Shown piece after piece: positions 1 to 8,665 of a DNA stretch of 64,000 nucleotides. Both the position numbers and the translations under genes were made by a program. The first letter of the stretch is position 1; each line of letters starts with the position of its first letter. Source of the DNA: Pirellulaceae bacterium (GTDB lineage Bacteria; Planctomycetota; Planctomycetia; Pirellulales; Pirellulaceae); NCBI GenBank assembly GCA_029243025.1, contig JAQWSU010000052.1:1-64000 (forward strand), read 5' to 3'. The notes beneath the pieces were generated by a model. The model had not been told where the DNA came from. It saw only the letters and a list, made by a program, of their open reading frames with translations, and did no database searches.

Positions 1-118
1 TGTAGCAAACGTGTAGCAAACGTGTAGCAAACGTGTAGCAAACGTGTAGCAAACGTGTAGCAAACGTGTAGCAAACGTGTAGCAAACGTGTAGCAAACGT
101 GTAGCAAACGTGTAGCAA
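1..118. repeat. 11-bp tandem repeat at the window edge
   Basis: Ten uninterrupted copies of the 11-bp unit TGTAGCAAACG plus a partial eleventh. The copies appear identical and the array probably extends leftwards beyond the window. A unit of 11 bp cannot encode an in-frame repeat, so this is a non-coding minisatellite-like tract. There are no spacers, so it is not a CRISPR array. Confidence 0.95.
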
Positions 119-186
119 TGGTCTCTGGAACACCCATCACAGCGGGCTTGAACGCCGGGACGCTCCCAACTGCTCAGAGTTTTCTT

Positions 187-236
187 CGATAAACATCGAT
201 AAACATCGATAAACATCAATAAACATCAATAAACTT
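187..236. repeat. 10-bp tandem repeat
   Basis: Five copies of a 10-bp unit, CGATAAACAT in the first three and CAATAAACAT/CAATAAACTT in the last two. It lies about 70 bp downstream of the 11-bp array in the same non-coding stretch. The phase of one repeat per helical turn is noted, but no function can be assigned. Confidence 0.9.
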
Positions 237-528
237 CGCGAACCGGTTGCCAGATATTCTCCGCCTCTGCATAGCTGGCAGCGTAATTGGGGTGACCTTT
301 CAGAACTGGCAAGTAGGAGCATGATGTGCGTGTTGGCTTCGGCCGGAAGGTATCCGCACCACTTAGCGAGCAAAGGCCTTTTCTTGCATTGCCGGAAGAG
401 ATACCCCACAAGCTTCGAACGCAGGAAGAGTTCAAAACTGCCGCAGATCGCCTATCGGCATCGCAAGCTGCGGCAGCATTCCGCAAAATCCCAGTCCTTT
501 TCTTCTCATGTCGCGGTTGACTTCAGTA
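237..528. other. Non-coding stretch upstream of imuA
   Basis: Short open frames exist on both strands but none has a recognisable product or a convincing ribosome site. Apart from the palindrome just before imuA, I see nothing here. Confidence 0.5.
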
Positions 529-549
529 CGATACATTTGTACAGTATCG
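529..549 (+). promoter_or_regulatory. Palindrome upstream of imuA, candidate LexA-type operator
   Basis: The arms CGATAC and GTATCG are perfectly complementary and separated by 9 bp, and TGTACA sits between them. The palindrome ends about 20 bp before the imuA ATG. imuA-imuB-dnaE2 cassettes are usually under LexA control, so an operator is expected here. The sequence matches neither the E. coli nor the Firmicutes LexA box, and the regulator is inferred from position only. Confidence 0.4.
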
Positions 550-568
550 AGCAACCTTGGACTTCACC

Positions 569-1345
569 ATGACATCCACTCCAGATCCTCTGCCGTCCGC
601 TGCTTCCAATGCGCAAATTGTGCACGCCCTGCAGCAGCAAGTTAGCGGTGTTCGACACGATTTTTCGGCGGATGATTCAGAGCGAATCTCAAGCGGCTGC
701 GTTGCCCTAGACAGACAACTTCCTCAGCAAGGTTTTCGGCAAGGCAGTCTAATTGAGTGGCTATCGGACCAGCCAGGAAGCGGTGCAGAGCTTTTATCGC
801 TGCTGGCAGCGAGGCAAGCGTTGCAGCAGGGTGGTGCGATGGTGGTATTAGACCAAGCCAAGTTATTCTATCCTCCTGCAGCCGCCGCCTGGGGGATCGA
901 TTTGGACAAGCTGATTTTAATTCATACGACACAATCGCAAGATACCCACTGGGCACTCGACCAAGCTCTACGCTGTCGTGGAGTGGCCGTTGTCTGGAGC
1001 TGGCTAGGGCAGCTCGACAATCGCTGGTTTCGCCGCTTTCAATTGGCAGCGGAAAGCAGTGGCTGCCTAGGCTTGCTCCTGCGATCATCTCGGGCGCGAG
1101 ATCGTCCAACTTGGTCCGATTTGCAATTGCAAGTTAGACCGCAATATTGTCAAGCGGGACGTCGCTTCCAATTGGAGTTGGTGCGTTGTCGAGGGCAGGG
1201 TAGCCCATTTGTCATGGAACTGGAAATGAATGAGTTGACCGGTGAATTACGAGAGGTCAAATCAAACAGCCATGAAACGAGTGCTTTGCATCTGGCTACC
1301 CAATTGGCCCATCCAACGACTTGTCGTCGCTCGACCCGAGCTTAG
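569..1345 (+). CDS. imuA: ImuA, RecA-like component of the mutasome
   Basis: A 258-residue ImuA/SulA-like protein that supports the error-prone polymerase DnaE2 with ImuB during damage-induced mutagenesis. The N-terminal half has the RecA-related layout: SGCVALDRQLPQQGFRQGSL, followed by an ATPase-like core with the hydrophobic strand GGAMVVLDQ. The classical Walker A lysine is not evident, as in other ImuA proteins. ATG 569 is preferred over the in-frame TTG at 557. The 3' end overlaps imuB by 74 bp, indicating coupled translation. It is the first gene of a three-gene operon preceded by a palindrome. Assignment rests on the family pattern and on imuB-dnaE2 following directly. Confidence 0.85.
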   Translation: MTSTPDPLPSAASNAQIVHALQQQVSGVRHDFSADDSERISSGCVALDRQLPQQGFRQGSLIEWLSDQPGSGAELLSLLAARQALQQGGAMVVLDQAKLFYPPAAAAWGIDLDKLILIHTTQSQDTHWALDQALRCRGVAVVWSWLGQLDNRWFRRFQLAAESSGCLGLLLRSSRARDRPTWSDLQLQVRPQYCQAGRRFQLELVRCRGQGSPFVMELEMNELTGELREVKSNSHETSALHLATQLAHPTTCRRSTRA

Positions 1346-2984
1346 GAAAAACGCGATTGTCCTCTACTCGCGTGATTCGCGTCGTGGCCAATGCGTCGTA
1401 TTTTGCTCCAAGCTGGCGAAACAGATCGGCGTTCGTGTTGGCATGCCTTTGGCCGAAGTTACGACGTTAACGCGGCATCACAGAAATTCTCCGAACCGTC
1501 ACAGAGGATCGGCAACAGACCCAAATACAAACTTCGCAAGTGATTCAATCGCAACCTCTAGATCAGCTAACCACTGGCAACTGACTCTCGAAGCTCATGA
1601 CTCTCAAACCGATCTCCAGATACTTCAACAACTGGCCCAGTGGTGCGAGCAATTCAGTCCAATCGTGGGACTGGATCCTGCCCAATCACCCACCGGATTG
1701 CTATTGGATGTGACTGGTATCGGTCATCTGTTTGGAGGTGATCAAGCACTTGCCGAGCGAGTCGTGCTTTCGCTGCGCGGACAAGGCTATTGGCCTCGAG
1801 TGGCGATCGCGAGCACCGTTGGGGCAGCTTGGGGGTTAGCCCACTATGGACGAGAACCATCCAGCACTATCTCCCCCCATCGCGATGCTGACATCAACAA
1901 TGGTAGCAGTTCGAATGACGCGAATGCTCCCATCGCTCTGCCAACTCCCCAAGTGGTCTCAACCCGAAAAACCTCCGAAGCGATCGCCCCCTTGTCAATT
2001 GCAGCGTTGCGAATTTCGCAGACGTCAATTGAATTACTTCATCGATTAGGCGTCGACCGTATCGAACAATTGCTAACACTGCCACGAGATGAATTAGCGG
2101 CTCGCCTGGGCGACGAGGTCACCACGCGACTCGATCAAGCTTTGGGGAACAGCGATGAAATCATTTTGGCCCACCAACCACCTACTGATTTCCAAACGGA
2201 ATGGGCACTGGAGCATCCAACCGATCAACAACAGGTACTCTTGCAGGCGATCAAACACTTGACGCACCATTTGGCCCACCTATTACAAGCTCAAAATCAA
2301 GGCGCATTGCAAATCAATTGCACTTTTCATATGGGGGCTAAGTTCATCACGATTACGGCTGGTCTTTTTCGACCGACAGCTGTTGCGGACCATTTATTTC
2401 AACTACTAAGCATGCAACTCGAATCGTGTCAGTTGCCGGGTTCGGTGAGCAAGATCGTGTTGGCAGCAATTCATACCGCACGTTTGATTTATGAACAGCA
2501 AGCACTTTGGCAGGATGACAACCACGAACAACCGCACGTTTTAGCCGAGCTGATTGACCGTTTGAGCAGTCGACTTGGGCCTGCGACAATCCTGGCCGCA
2601 CGTTTGCGTTCCAGTGCATTGCCAGAAGAAGGCTACGCTTTGATTCCTTTGACGGGCCCCGGGGCTTCGCTAGCGAGATTAAATTCAGCAGCCGGAAAGC
2701 GAGCTCCATTCCAGGCTGGACACCGGCCCTTGCAACTCTTACATCCGCCCCAACCTCTGAACGTTGTCAGTGTGACTCCGAATGGCCCCCCGACCTACTT
2801 TGATCATGCAGGCAAACGCCAGCAAGTCGGCCGTCATTGGGGCCCCGAGCGAATTGAGACAGCCTGGTGGCAAGGGAGCTGTATTCGACGTGACTACTAT
2901 CGAGTCGAATGTGAATCGGGCTGTCGCTTTTGGATTTTCCGACAACTGAACGATCAATCTTGGCACTTGCACGGAAGGTTTTGA
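1272..2984 (+). CDS. imuB: ImuB, Y-family polymerase-like mutasome protein
   Basis: A 570-residue protein of the DinB/UmuC superfamily branch that lacks polymerase activity and acts as the adaptor between the beta clamp, ImuA and DnaE2. It begins MKRVLCIWLPNWPIQRLVV, the typical ImuB start; Y-family polymerases usually have acidic catalytic residues in this region. A finger/palm-like region follows (PTGLLLDVTGIGHLFGGD), then a helix-hairpin-helix-like segment (LLHRLGVDRIEQLLTLP) and a long C-terminal domain. A linker of about 40 residues, rich in Ser and Asn, near residues 195-235 looks lineage-specific. ATG 1272 lies inside imuA. dnaE2 starts 20 bp after the stop, so the three genes form one operon. 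Confidence 0.9.
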   Translation: MKRVLCIWLPNWPIQRLVVARPELRKNAIVLYSRDSRRGQCVVFCSKLAKQIGVRVGMPLAEVTTLTRHHRNSPNRHRGSATDPNTNFASDSIATSRSANHWQLTLEAHDSQTDLQILQQLAQWCEQFSPIVGLDPAQSPTGLLLDVTGIGHLFGGDQALAERVVLSLRGQGYWPRVAIASTVGAAWGLAHYGREPSSTISPHRDADINNGSSSNDANAPIALPTPQVVSTRKTSEAIAPLSIAALRISQTSIELLHRLGVDRIEQLLTLPRDELAARLGDEVTTRLDQALGNSDEIILAHQPPTDFQTEWALEHPTDQQQVLLQAIKHLTHHLAHLLQAQNQGALQINCTFHMGAKFITITAGLFRPTAVADHLFQLLSMQLESCQLPGSVSKIVLAAIHTARLIYEQQALWQDDNHEQPHVLAELIDRLSSRLGPATILAARLRSSALPEEGYALIPLTGPGASLARLNSAAGKRAPFQAGHRPLQLLHPPQPLNVVSVTPNGPPTYFDHAGKRQQVGRHWGPERIETAWWQGSCIRRDYYRVECESGCRFWIFRQLNDQSWHLHGRF

Positions 2985-3004
2985 GCTCCTTAACAGACTC
3001 CATC

Positions 3005-6000
3005 ATGTACGTCGAACTCCACTGCAAATCAAACTTTTCGTTTCTCGAAGGCGCTTCTCATGCAGATGAGTTGATTGCTCGCGCCAAACGACTTGGATAT
3101 GCCAGCATGGCAATCACCGATCGAAATAGTTTGTCGGGAATTGTACGAGCCCACGCCGCTGCCAAAGAACATCAACTTCCTTTGATTATTGGTGCCGAGA
3201 TTGCACTTCAAGATGCGACATCGGTCGTTGTCTGGGTGACCAATCGTCAAGCCTATGGCCAACTTACGCAACTCCTCACTTGCGGATTGCGTCGAGCCCC
3301 CAAAGGCGAATGCTGGCTCACGCGAAACGATCTTGCCGAACACGCCAAGGGACTGCTCGCAGGAATTCTGCCGAACCCATCCAACTCACTCCAACTCAAT
3401 GAGGATTGCCAGGTATACCGGGATATTTTTGCGGATCGCTTGTATTTATTGGCCGAATTCCACGCAAGCGTTGACGACCAACAGCGACTCCACTCGCTTG
3501 TTGATCTTTCTGACCGTACTCACATCCCTTTGTTATCGGCCGGCGATGTCCATTACCATTCGCCGGCGAGACTCCCTCTTCACGACGTACTAACCGCCAT
3601 CCGGCATGGCACAACCGTCGATGAAGCGGGCGACTTACTCTTTCCCAATGCTGAACGTCACCTGAAATCACTCGACGATCTCACAACCAGATTTTCTGCA
3701 ATTCCTGCTGCGATGAACCGCACGCTTGAGGTCGCGGATCGCTGCCACTTTTCCTTGGATGAGCTGCGTTATGAGTACCCCGAGGAACTCGCACCCCAAG
3801 GTCTGACACCCCTTCAATATCTGACGCAATTAACTTGGGAGGGTGCCAGACGTCGCTATCCCAACGGCATTCCCACCAACGTCCGCCAACTGCTCCATCA
3901 CGAATTACAGCTAATTGGCGAATTGCAATACGAAGCCTACTTCCTGACCGTATGGGATCTCGTCCGCTTTGCTCGTCAGCAAGGCATTCTTTGTCAAGGA
4001 CGAGGCTCGGCAGCGAATTCGGCAGTCTGCTTCTGCTTAAATGTAACGGCCGTGGATCCAGCGCATGCCAACCTCTTGTTTGAACGCTTCGTAAGCCGCG
4101 AACGCAATGAAGCTCCCGATATCGACGTCGATTTCGAGCATGAGCGGCGCGAAGAAGTCATTCAATATCTGTATCAAAAATATGGACGCGACCGTGCTGG
4201 GCTTGCTGCAGAAGTCATTACCTACCGCAGCCGCTCCGCCATTCGCGATGTAGGAAAAGCCCTGGGGTTATCCCTCGACCGAGTTGACGCCCTGGCAAAA
4301 CAAGTCGACGGGTACACTCAAGACGCTGATTTTGAAACACGCTGTCGCCAGGTTGGAATCGATCCCACATCCGACCGCGGTCGGCAACTGGTGCACTTGG
4401 TCGACGAATTGATCGGCTTCCCTCGACACCTCTCTCAACACGTCGGCGGCATGGTAATGACGCGAGGTCCACTTTGCGAACTCGTCCCTATCGAAAATGC
4501 GGCAATGGCCAATCGCACTGTCATTTCTTGGGACAAGAACGATCTGGATACATTGGGGATTCTGAAAGTCGATTGCCTGGCGTTAGGCATGCTGACCGCC
4601 ATCCGCAAAATGTTCCAAATGATCCAAAAGCATCATGACAGAGAGCTCAGCTTGGCGAATATACCACCCGCCGATCCCGACGTGTATGACATGATCTGTC
4701 GTGCTGAAACCATGGGCGTATTTCAAATTGAGAGTCGCGCTCAGATGAGTATGCTCCCGCGACTCCGCCCACGTTGTTACTACGACCTTGTTGTGGAAGT
4801 AGCCATCGTTCGACCGGGGCCTATTCAGGGACAAATGGTGCATCCTTATCTCCGCCGGCGCATGGGACTGGAACAAGCAACTTATCCGAACGCCGAAATC
4901 AAAGCGGTCTTACAAAAAACGTTGGGCGTACCAATCTTTCAAGAACAAGCCATGCGATTGGCGGTTGTCGCCGCAGGCTTTACACCTGGCGAAGCCGACC
5001 AACTGCGTCGTGCTATGGGAGCTTGGCGCAAATCGGGAGTCATTGACCAATTCCGACAGAAACTGCGTGAGGGCATGCTTCGTCGCGGTTTGTCGCAAAC
5101 ATTTGCCGAACAGGTCTTCCAACAAATTCGTGGTTTTGGCGAATATGGCTTCCCCGAATCTCACGCGGCCAGTTTTGCGTTACTGGTTTACGTATCCGCT
5201 TGGCTCAAACATCACTACCCGGCTGCCTTTACCGCTGCACTCATCAACAGCCAACCGATGGGATTCTATTCTCCATCGCAACTCGTGCGCGACCTGAAGC
5301 AAAGAGAGATTCAGGTACTGCCGATTGACATCAACCACAGTGAGTGGAACTGCACGTTGGAACCGAGCGAAGTCGCTATGAAATCTACCCGCCCCCTCGC
5401 TCTGCGACTCGGTATGCGATTGATCCGTGGATTCTCCCAGTCACACGCGGACGTGATTACCGATGTTCGCGGCGAACATCGCTTTCGCTCTCTCGACGAC
5501 TTCGCCAAACGGACTCGTCTGAATCAATCCGTCATCGTCCGCCTTAGTCAAGCAGATTGCTTCGCCTCGCTGGGTCAAAATCGACGTAAGGCGCTGTGGG
5601 AAGCTCTTGGCCAGGAACGCTCCGCAAGCAATCTGCCTCTATTCCAAAATCTTCCCGCCGAAGACGATTCGCAGATTGAACTTCCTCCCATGGAATCCAG
5701 TGAAGACGTGTTCGCCGATTATGATAGTACGGGTTTGTCGTTAAAGGCACATCCGATGTCGTTCTATCGCAGTCAACTCGATCAGATATCGGTAACGGCT
5801 GCCGATCAACTCTACGCTCGCAAACACAATCAATGGACCCTTGTGGCGGGAATCGTCCTTCTTCGGCAACGCCCCAGCACTGCCAAGGGAATCACTTTTG
5901 TGACCCTTGAAGACGAAACCGGGGTGATGAATCTCGTCCTCCACCCACACATCTGGCAGAAGTTTTATCCGATCGCTCGTCGCAGTTCAGCCTGGCTCGC

Positions 6001-6133
6001 TCACGGACGCGTCGAAACCCGCCATTCTGTAATCCACTTGATTGTTCAACGGCTGGAAGATCTGGCACAACAACTTGCTCAGCTGCAACGCCATCCCGCG
6101 CCGGTACGCCTCTCGTCGCGAGATTTTCGTTGA
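3005..6133 (+). CDS. dnaE2: Error-prone DNA polymerase DnaE2 (ImuC)
   Basis: A C-family DNA polymerase III alpha subunit of 1042 residues, the usual DnaE2 length. It performs translesion synthesis with ImuA and ImuB. The N-terminal PHP domain is seen in ELHCKSNFSFLEGASHADEL and AITDRNSLSGIVRAH. The polymerase core carries GRGSAANSAVCFCL and the catalytic acidic motif PDIDVDFEHERREEVIQYLY. Further C-family blocks include GGMVMTRGPL and PIFQEQAMRLAV, and an OB-fold region lies near the C-terminus (GITFVTLEDETGVMNLVLHP). ATG 3005 was chosen because the protein then starts with the conserved Y-V-E-L-H-C-K block; the upstream in-frame extension overlaps imuB. Confidence 0.95.
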   Translation: MYVELHCKSNFSFLEGASHADELIARAKRLGYASMAITDRNSLSGIVRAHAAAKEHQLPLIIGAEIALQDATSVVVWVTNRQAYGQLTQLLTCGLRRAPKGECWLTRNDLAEHAKGLLAGILPNPSNSLQLNEDCQVYRDIFADRLYLLAEFHASVDDQQRLHSLVDLSDRTHIPLLSAGDVHYHSPARLPLHDVLTAIRHGTTVDEAGDLLFPNAERHLKSLDDLTTRFSAIPAAMNRTLEVADRCHFSLDELRYEYPEELAPQGLTPLQYLTQLTWEGARRRYPNGIPTNVRQLLHHELQLIGELQYEAYFLTVWDLVRFARQQGILCQGRGSAANSAVCFCLNVTAVDPAHANLLFERFVSRERNEAPDIDVDFEHERREEVIQYLYQKYGRDRAGLAAEVITYRSRSAIRDVGKALGLSLDRVDALAKQVDGYTQDADFETRCRQVGIDPTSDRGRQLVHLVDELIGFPRHLSQHVGGMVMTRGPLCELVPIENAAMANRTVISWDKNDLDTLGILKVDCLALGMLTAIRKMFQMIQKHHDRELSLANIPPADPDVYDMICRAETMGVFQIESRAQMSMLPRLRPRCYYDLVVEVAIVRPGPIQGQMVHPYLRRRMGLEQATYPNAEIKAVLQKTLGVPIFQEQAMRLAVVAAGFTPGEADQLRRAMGAWRKSGVIDQFRQKLREGMLRRGLSQTFAEQVFQQIRGFGEYGFPESHAASFALLVYVSAWLKHHYPAAFTAALINSQPMGFYSPSQLVRDLKQREIQVLPIDINHSEWNCTLEPSEVAMKSTRPLALRLGMRLIRGFSQSHADVITDVRGEHRFRSLDDFAKRTRLNQSVIVRLSQADCFASLGQNRRKALWEALGQERSASNLPLFQNLPAEDDSQIELPPMESSEDVFADYDSTGLSLKAHPMSFYRSQLDQISVTAADQLYARKHNQWTLVAGIVLLRQRPSTAKGITFVTLEDETGVMNLVLHPHIWQKFYPIARRSSAWLAHGRVETRHSVIHLIVQRLEDLAQQLAQLQRHPAPVRLSSRDFR

Positions 6134-6233
6134 ACCATTGCATTCCGTCCTGATCGGGCTGCAAGCAGGCTAAAATCTCGATACAATGCGGGCTCTCACA
6201 GCCCCTCACCGTCCGACCCAGGAGACCAGCAAC

Positions 6234-7382
6234 ATGCAACTACCCGCAAAATACGTGATGCTGATCCTATTTGTGATTCAGCTCCATCCTTTCGCGTTTG
6301 CGGAAAATCCTGCTGGCCCAGCAACCGGATTATCAAACGCACTCCAACAGATCCAACAACTTGGGCCTCAGGGATCCGGCCACCGAGAAGCCATCTTGGC
6401 CTGGCAGCAAATCGCCAGCCGCCCAGCGTCGGATCTTCCAGCCATTCTTTCCGGCATGTCCGATGACAATCCCTTGGCCGATAACTGGATCCGCGCAGCA
6501 GTCGACGCGATCAGTGAACGCGTCCTCCAAGCCAACCAGGCCTATCCTGTCGCCGAACTGGAGGCATACCTCGAAGACCGATCACATGCCCCACGCAGTC
6601 GTCGGCTCGCCTACGAATGGATTGTGAGAGCGGACCCCGCGGCCCAATCACGCATCATTCCTAGTTTGATCGACGATCCAAGCTTGGAACTCCGGAGAGA
6701 GGCCGTATCGGCTCTGCAAACTCGAGCTGATCAGGCGAAGACCGATGGGAAGCAAGGTGCCGCCATCGCGATGTATCGCAGTTCGCTCGAAGCCGCTCGC
6801 GATGTCGACCAAATTGATACGGCTACCAAGCAATTACGTGAATTGGGCGAAACGGTCGATCTGCCGGAACATTTCGGATTCATCATGAACTGGCATCTCA
6901 TCGCACCCTTTGATAACACCAATCAAGCTGGCTTTGACAAAGCGTATCCGCCGGAAAAAACCATCGATCTAGCGGGTAGCTATGAAGGAAAGGATGGCAC
7001 AGTAACCTGGATCGAACACACCACCGAAGATGAATTCGGAAAAGTCAATCTGAATACTGCACTCGAAAAACACAAAGGCGCCATCGCCTACGCGGTCGCT
7101 ATCTTTGAATCGGAAGACGCACGGCCAGTTGACCTTCGACTGGGCTGCATCAATGCCAACAAGATCTGGCTCAATGGCCAAGAACTCACCGCCAATGACG
7201 TCTACCACGCGGGTCAAGGCATCGATCAATATGTTGGCACGGGGCAATTAAAGGCAGGAAGAAACATAATTCTGCTTAAGATCTGTCAAAATGAGCAAAC
7301 CGAATCATGGGCCCAAGATTGGGAATTTCAGCTCCGAGTTTGCGACCACCTAGGAACGGCTGTCCTTGCCACAGACCGCTAA
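6234..7382 (+). CDS. Secreted hypothetical protein, planctomycete type
   Basis: A 382-residue protein with a clear signal peptide (MQLPAKYVMLILFVIQLHPF, cleavage likely after AFA). The N-terminal half is helical with HEAT-like segments (RIIPSLIDDPSLELRREAV, LEAYLEDRSHAPRSRRLAYE). The C-terminal half is beta-rich and resembles the jelly-roll part of glycosidase-associated domains (GCINANKIWLNGQEL, AGRNIILLKICQNE). It is exported, but its activity is unknown. ATG 6234 is preferred over 6186 because it gives the signal peptide at the very N-terminus. The next gene encodes another secreted protein, 69 bp downstream on the same strand, so the two may be co-expressed. Confidence 0.75.
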   Translation: MQLPAKYVMLILFVIQLHPFAFAENPAGPATGLSNALQQIQQLGPQGSGHREAILAWQQIASRPASDLPAILSGMSDDNPLADNWIRAAVDAISERVLQANQAYPVAELEAYLEDRSHAPRSRRLAYEWIVRADPAAQSRIIPSLIDDPSLELRREAVSALQTRADQAKTDGKQGAAIAMYRSSLEAARDVDQIDTATKQLRELGETVDLPEHFGFIMNWHLIAPFDNTNQAGFDKAYPPEKTIDLAGSYEGKDGTVTWIEHTTEDEFGKVNLNTALEKHKGAIAYAVAIFESEDARPVDLRLGCINANKIWLNGQELTANDVYHAGQGIDQYVGTGQLKAGRNIILLKICQNEQTESWAQDWEFQLRVCDHLGTAVLATDR

Positions 7383-7451
7383 TTTCAATCCCTTCAGCCA
7401 CGCGAATTCCTGTTCGACTACCTTCCTCCTTGCATCGACCGGGGTGAACTC

Positions 7452-8657
7452 ATGTATCGCCAATCATTCTTTTTCGTCGCAGCCCTGATCACCGTCAGCC
7501 TTACCGGCGCGGACTGGACTCAATTTCGCGGATCAACCGCCAACAGCGTTGCTGATGCCGACACTCAGCTACCCTTAAAATGGACTGATTCCAAAAACAT
7601 TGCCTGGCGGGCCGACCTACCCGGCCGCGGACCCTCGAGTCCGATCGTGGTCGACGGTCGGGTGATCGTGACCTGCTCGAGCGGTCAAAAGCAAGATCGA
7701 CTTCATGTCGTCAGTTTTGACGCCACCAGTGGTGAGAAACAGTGGGAACGGCAATTCTGGGCCACCGGACGAACCCGTTCACATCCAAGCAGTGCCAATG
7801 CTGCACCTACTCCGGCCAGTGATGGCAAACACATTTTCGCCTTTTTCTCCTCAAACGATTTGGTCTGCCTGGATCTGGAAGGCAATTTAAAATGGTACCG
7901 CGGTCTTGCTTATGATTTCCCGAAAGCAGGAAACGACGTGGGCATGGCATCGTCGCCTGCAGTTGCCGGAGAGACGGTGGTGGTGCAAATTGAAAACCAA
8001 GGCGATTCCTTCGTCTCCGGAATTAACACGGCAACAGGCGAAACTCGCTGGCGCATCGCACGTCCCAATCGAGCCAACTGGTCATCCCCGGTGACCATGA
8101 CCGATGCTGAAGGCAACCCACTCGTTCTGCTGAAATCGGACGACGGCCTCGACGCTCATCACCTCGAGACAGGTGAAAAGATGTGGAGCTTCACGGGTAG
8201 TGCAGGAGGGATCCCGTCGATTGTGACCGATGGTTCCCTCATCTACTTGCCCGCTGATGGCATGACGGTGCTCCAAGCGACCGGGGGAAAGAACGAACCC
8301 ACGGTCGTCTGGACTTCGCCTCGCCTGCGTCCGGGTCCGGCGAGTCCCATTATTCACGGCGATCGAATATTTGCTGTGAATCGGTCGGGTGTTGTGACCT
8401 GTGCCAACCTTAAAGATGGAGAGGTTCAATGGCAATTAAGACTCAAGGGTAGCTTTTGGGCGACGCCGATCTTAGCCAACGGCTATCTTTACTGCATCAA
8501 CGATGTCGGTTCCGCTCAGGTCGTTAGCCTGGGAGATAAAGGCGAACTTGTCGCAACGTCGGAATTCGACGACACGATCCAGGGTTCACCCGCCGTCGCG
8601 GATAATGCCATGTACGTTCGTAGCGACAAATTCCTCTGGAAAGTTTCCGACCAGTAA
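7452..8657 (+). CDS. Secreted PQQ-binding-like beta-propeller protein
   Basis: A 401-residue exported protein of the PQQ/BamB-like beta-propeller type. The signal peptide is MYRQSFFFVAALITVSLTG, followed by the block DWTQFRG that is typical of these planctomycete proteins. Repeated propeller blades contain the WxxxL and DxxTGExxW patterns (FDATSGEKQWERQF, INTATGETRWRIARP, HHLETGEKMWSF, NLKDGEVQWQLRLKG). No catalytic domain accompanies the propeller, so a scaffold or binding role in the periplasm is the safest reading. aroA starts 8 bp after its stop, implying a shared transcript. Confidence 0.85.
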   Translation: MYRQSFFFVAALITVSLTGADWTQFRGSTANSVADADTQLPLKWTDSKNIAWRADLPGRGPSSPIVVDGRVIVTCSSGQKQDRLHVVSFDATSGEKQWERQFWATGRTRSHPSSANAAPTPASDGKHIFAFFSSNDLVCLDLEGNLKWYRGLAYDFPKAGNDVGMASSPAVAGETVVVQIENQGDSFVSGINTATGETRWRIARPNRANWSSPVTMTDAEGNPLVLLKSDDGLDAHHLETGEKMWSFTGSAGGIPSIVTDGSLIYLPADGMTVLQATGGKNEPTVVWTSPRLRPGPASPIIHGDRIFAVNRSGVVTCANLKDGEVQWQLRLKGSFWATPILANGYLYCINDVGSAQVVSLGDKGELVATSEFDDTIQGSPAVADNAMYVRSDKFLWKVSDQ

Positions 8658-8665
8658 GGCTGTTA

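Noticed and set aside
1-118. CRISPR array
   Set aside because: Units of 11 bp are directly adjacent with no spacers, and no cas genes are nearby.
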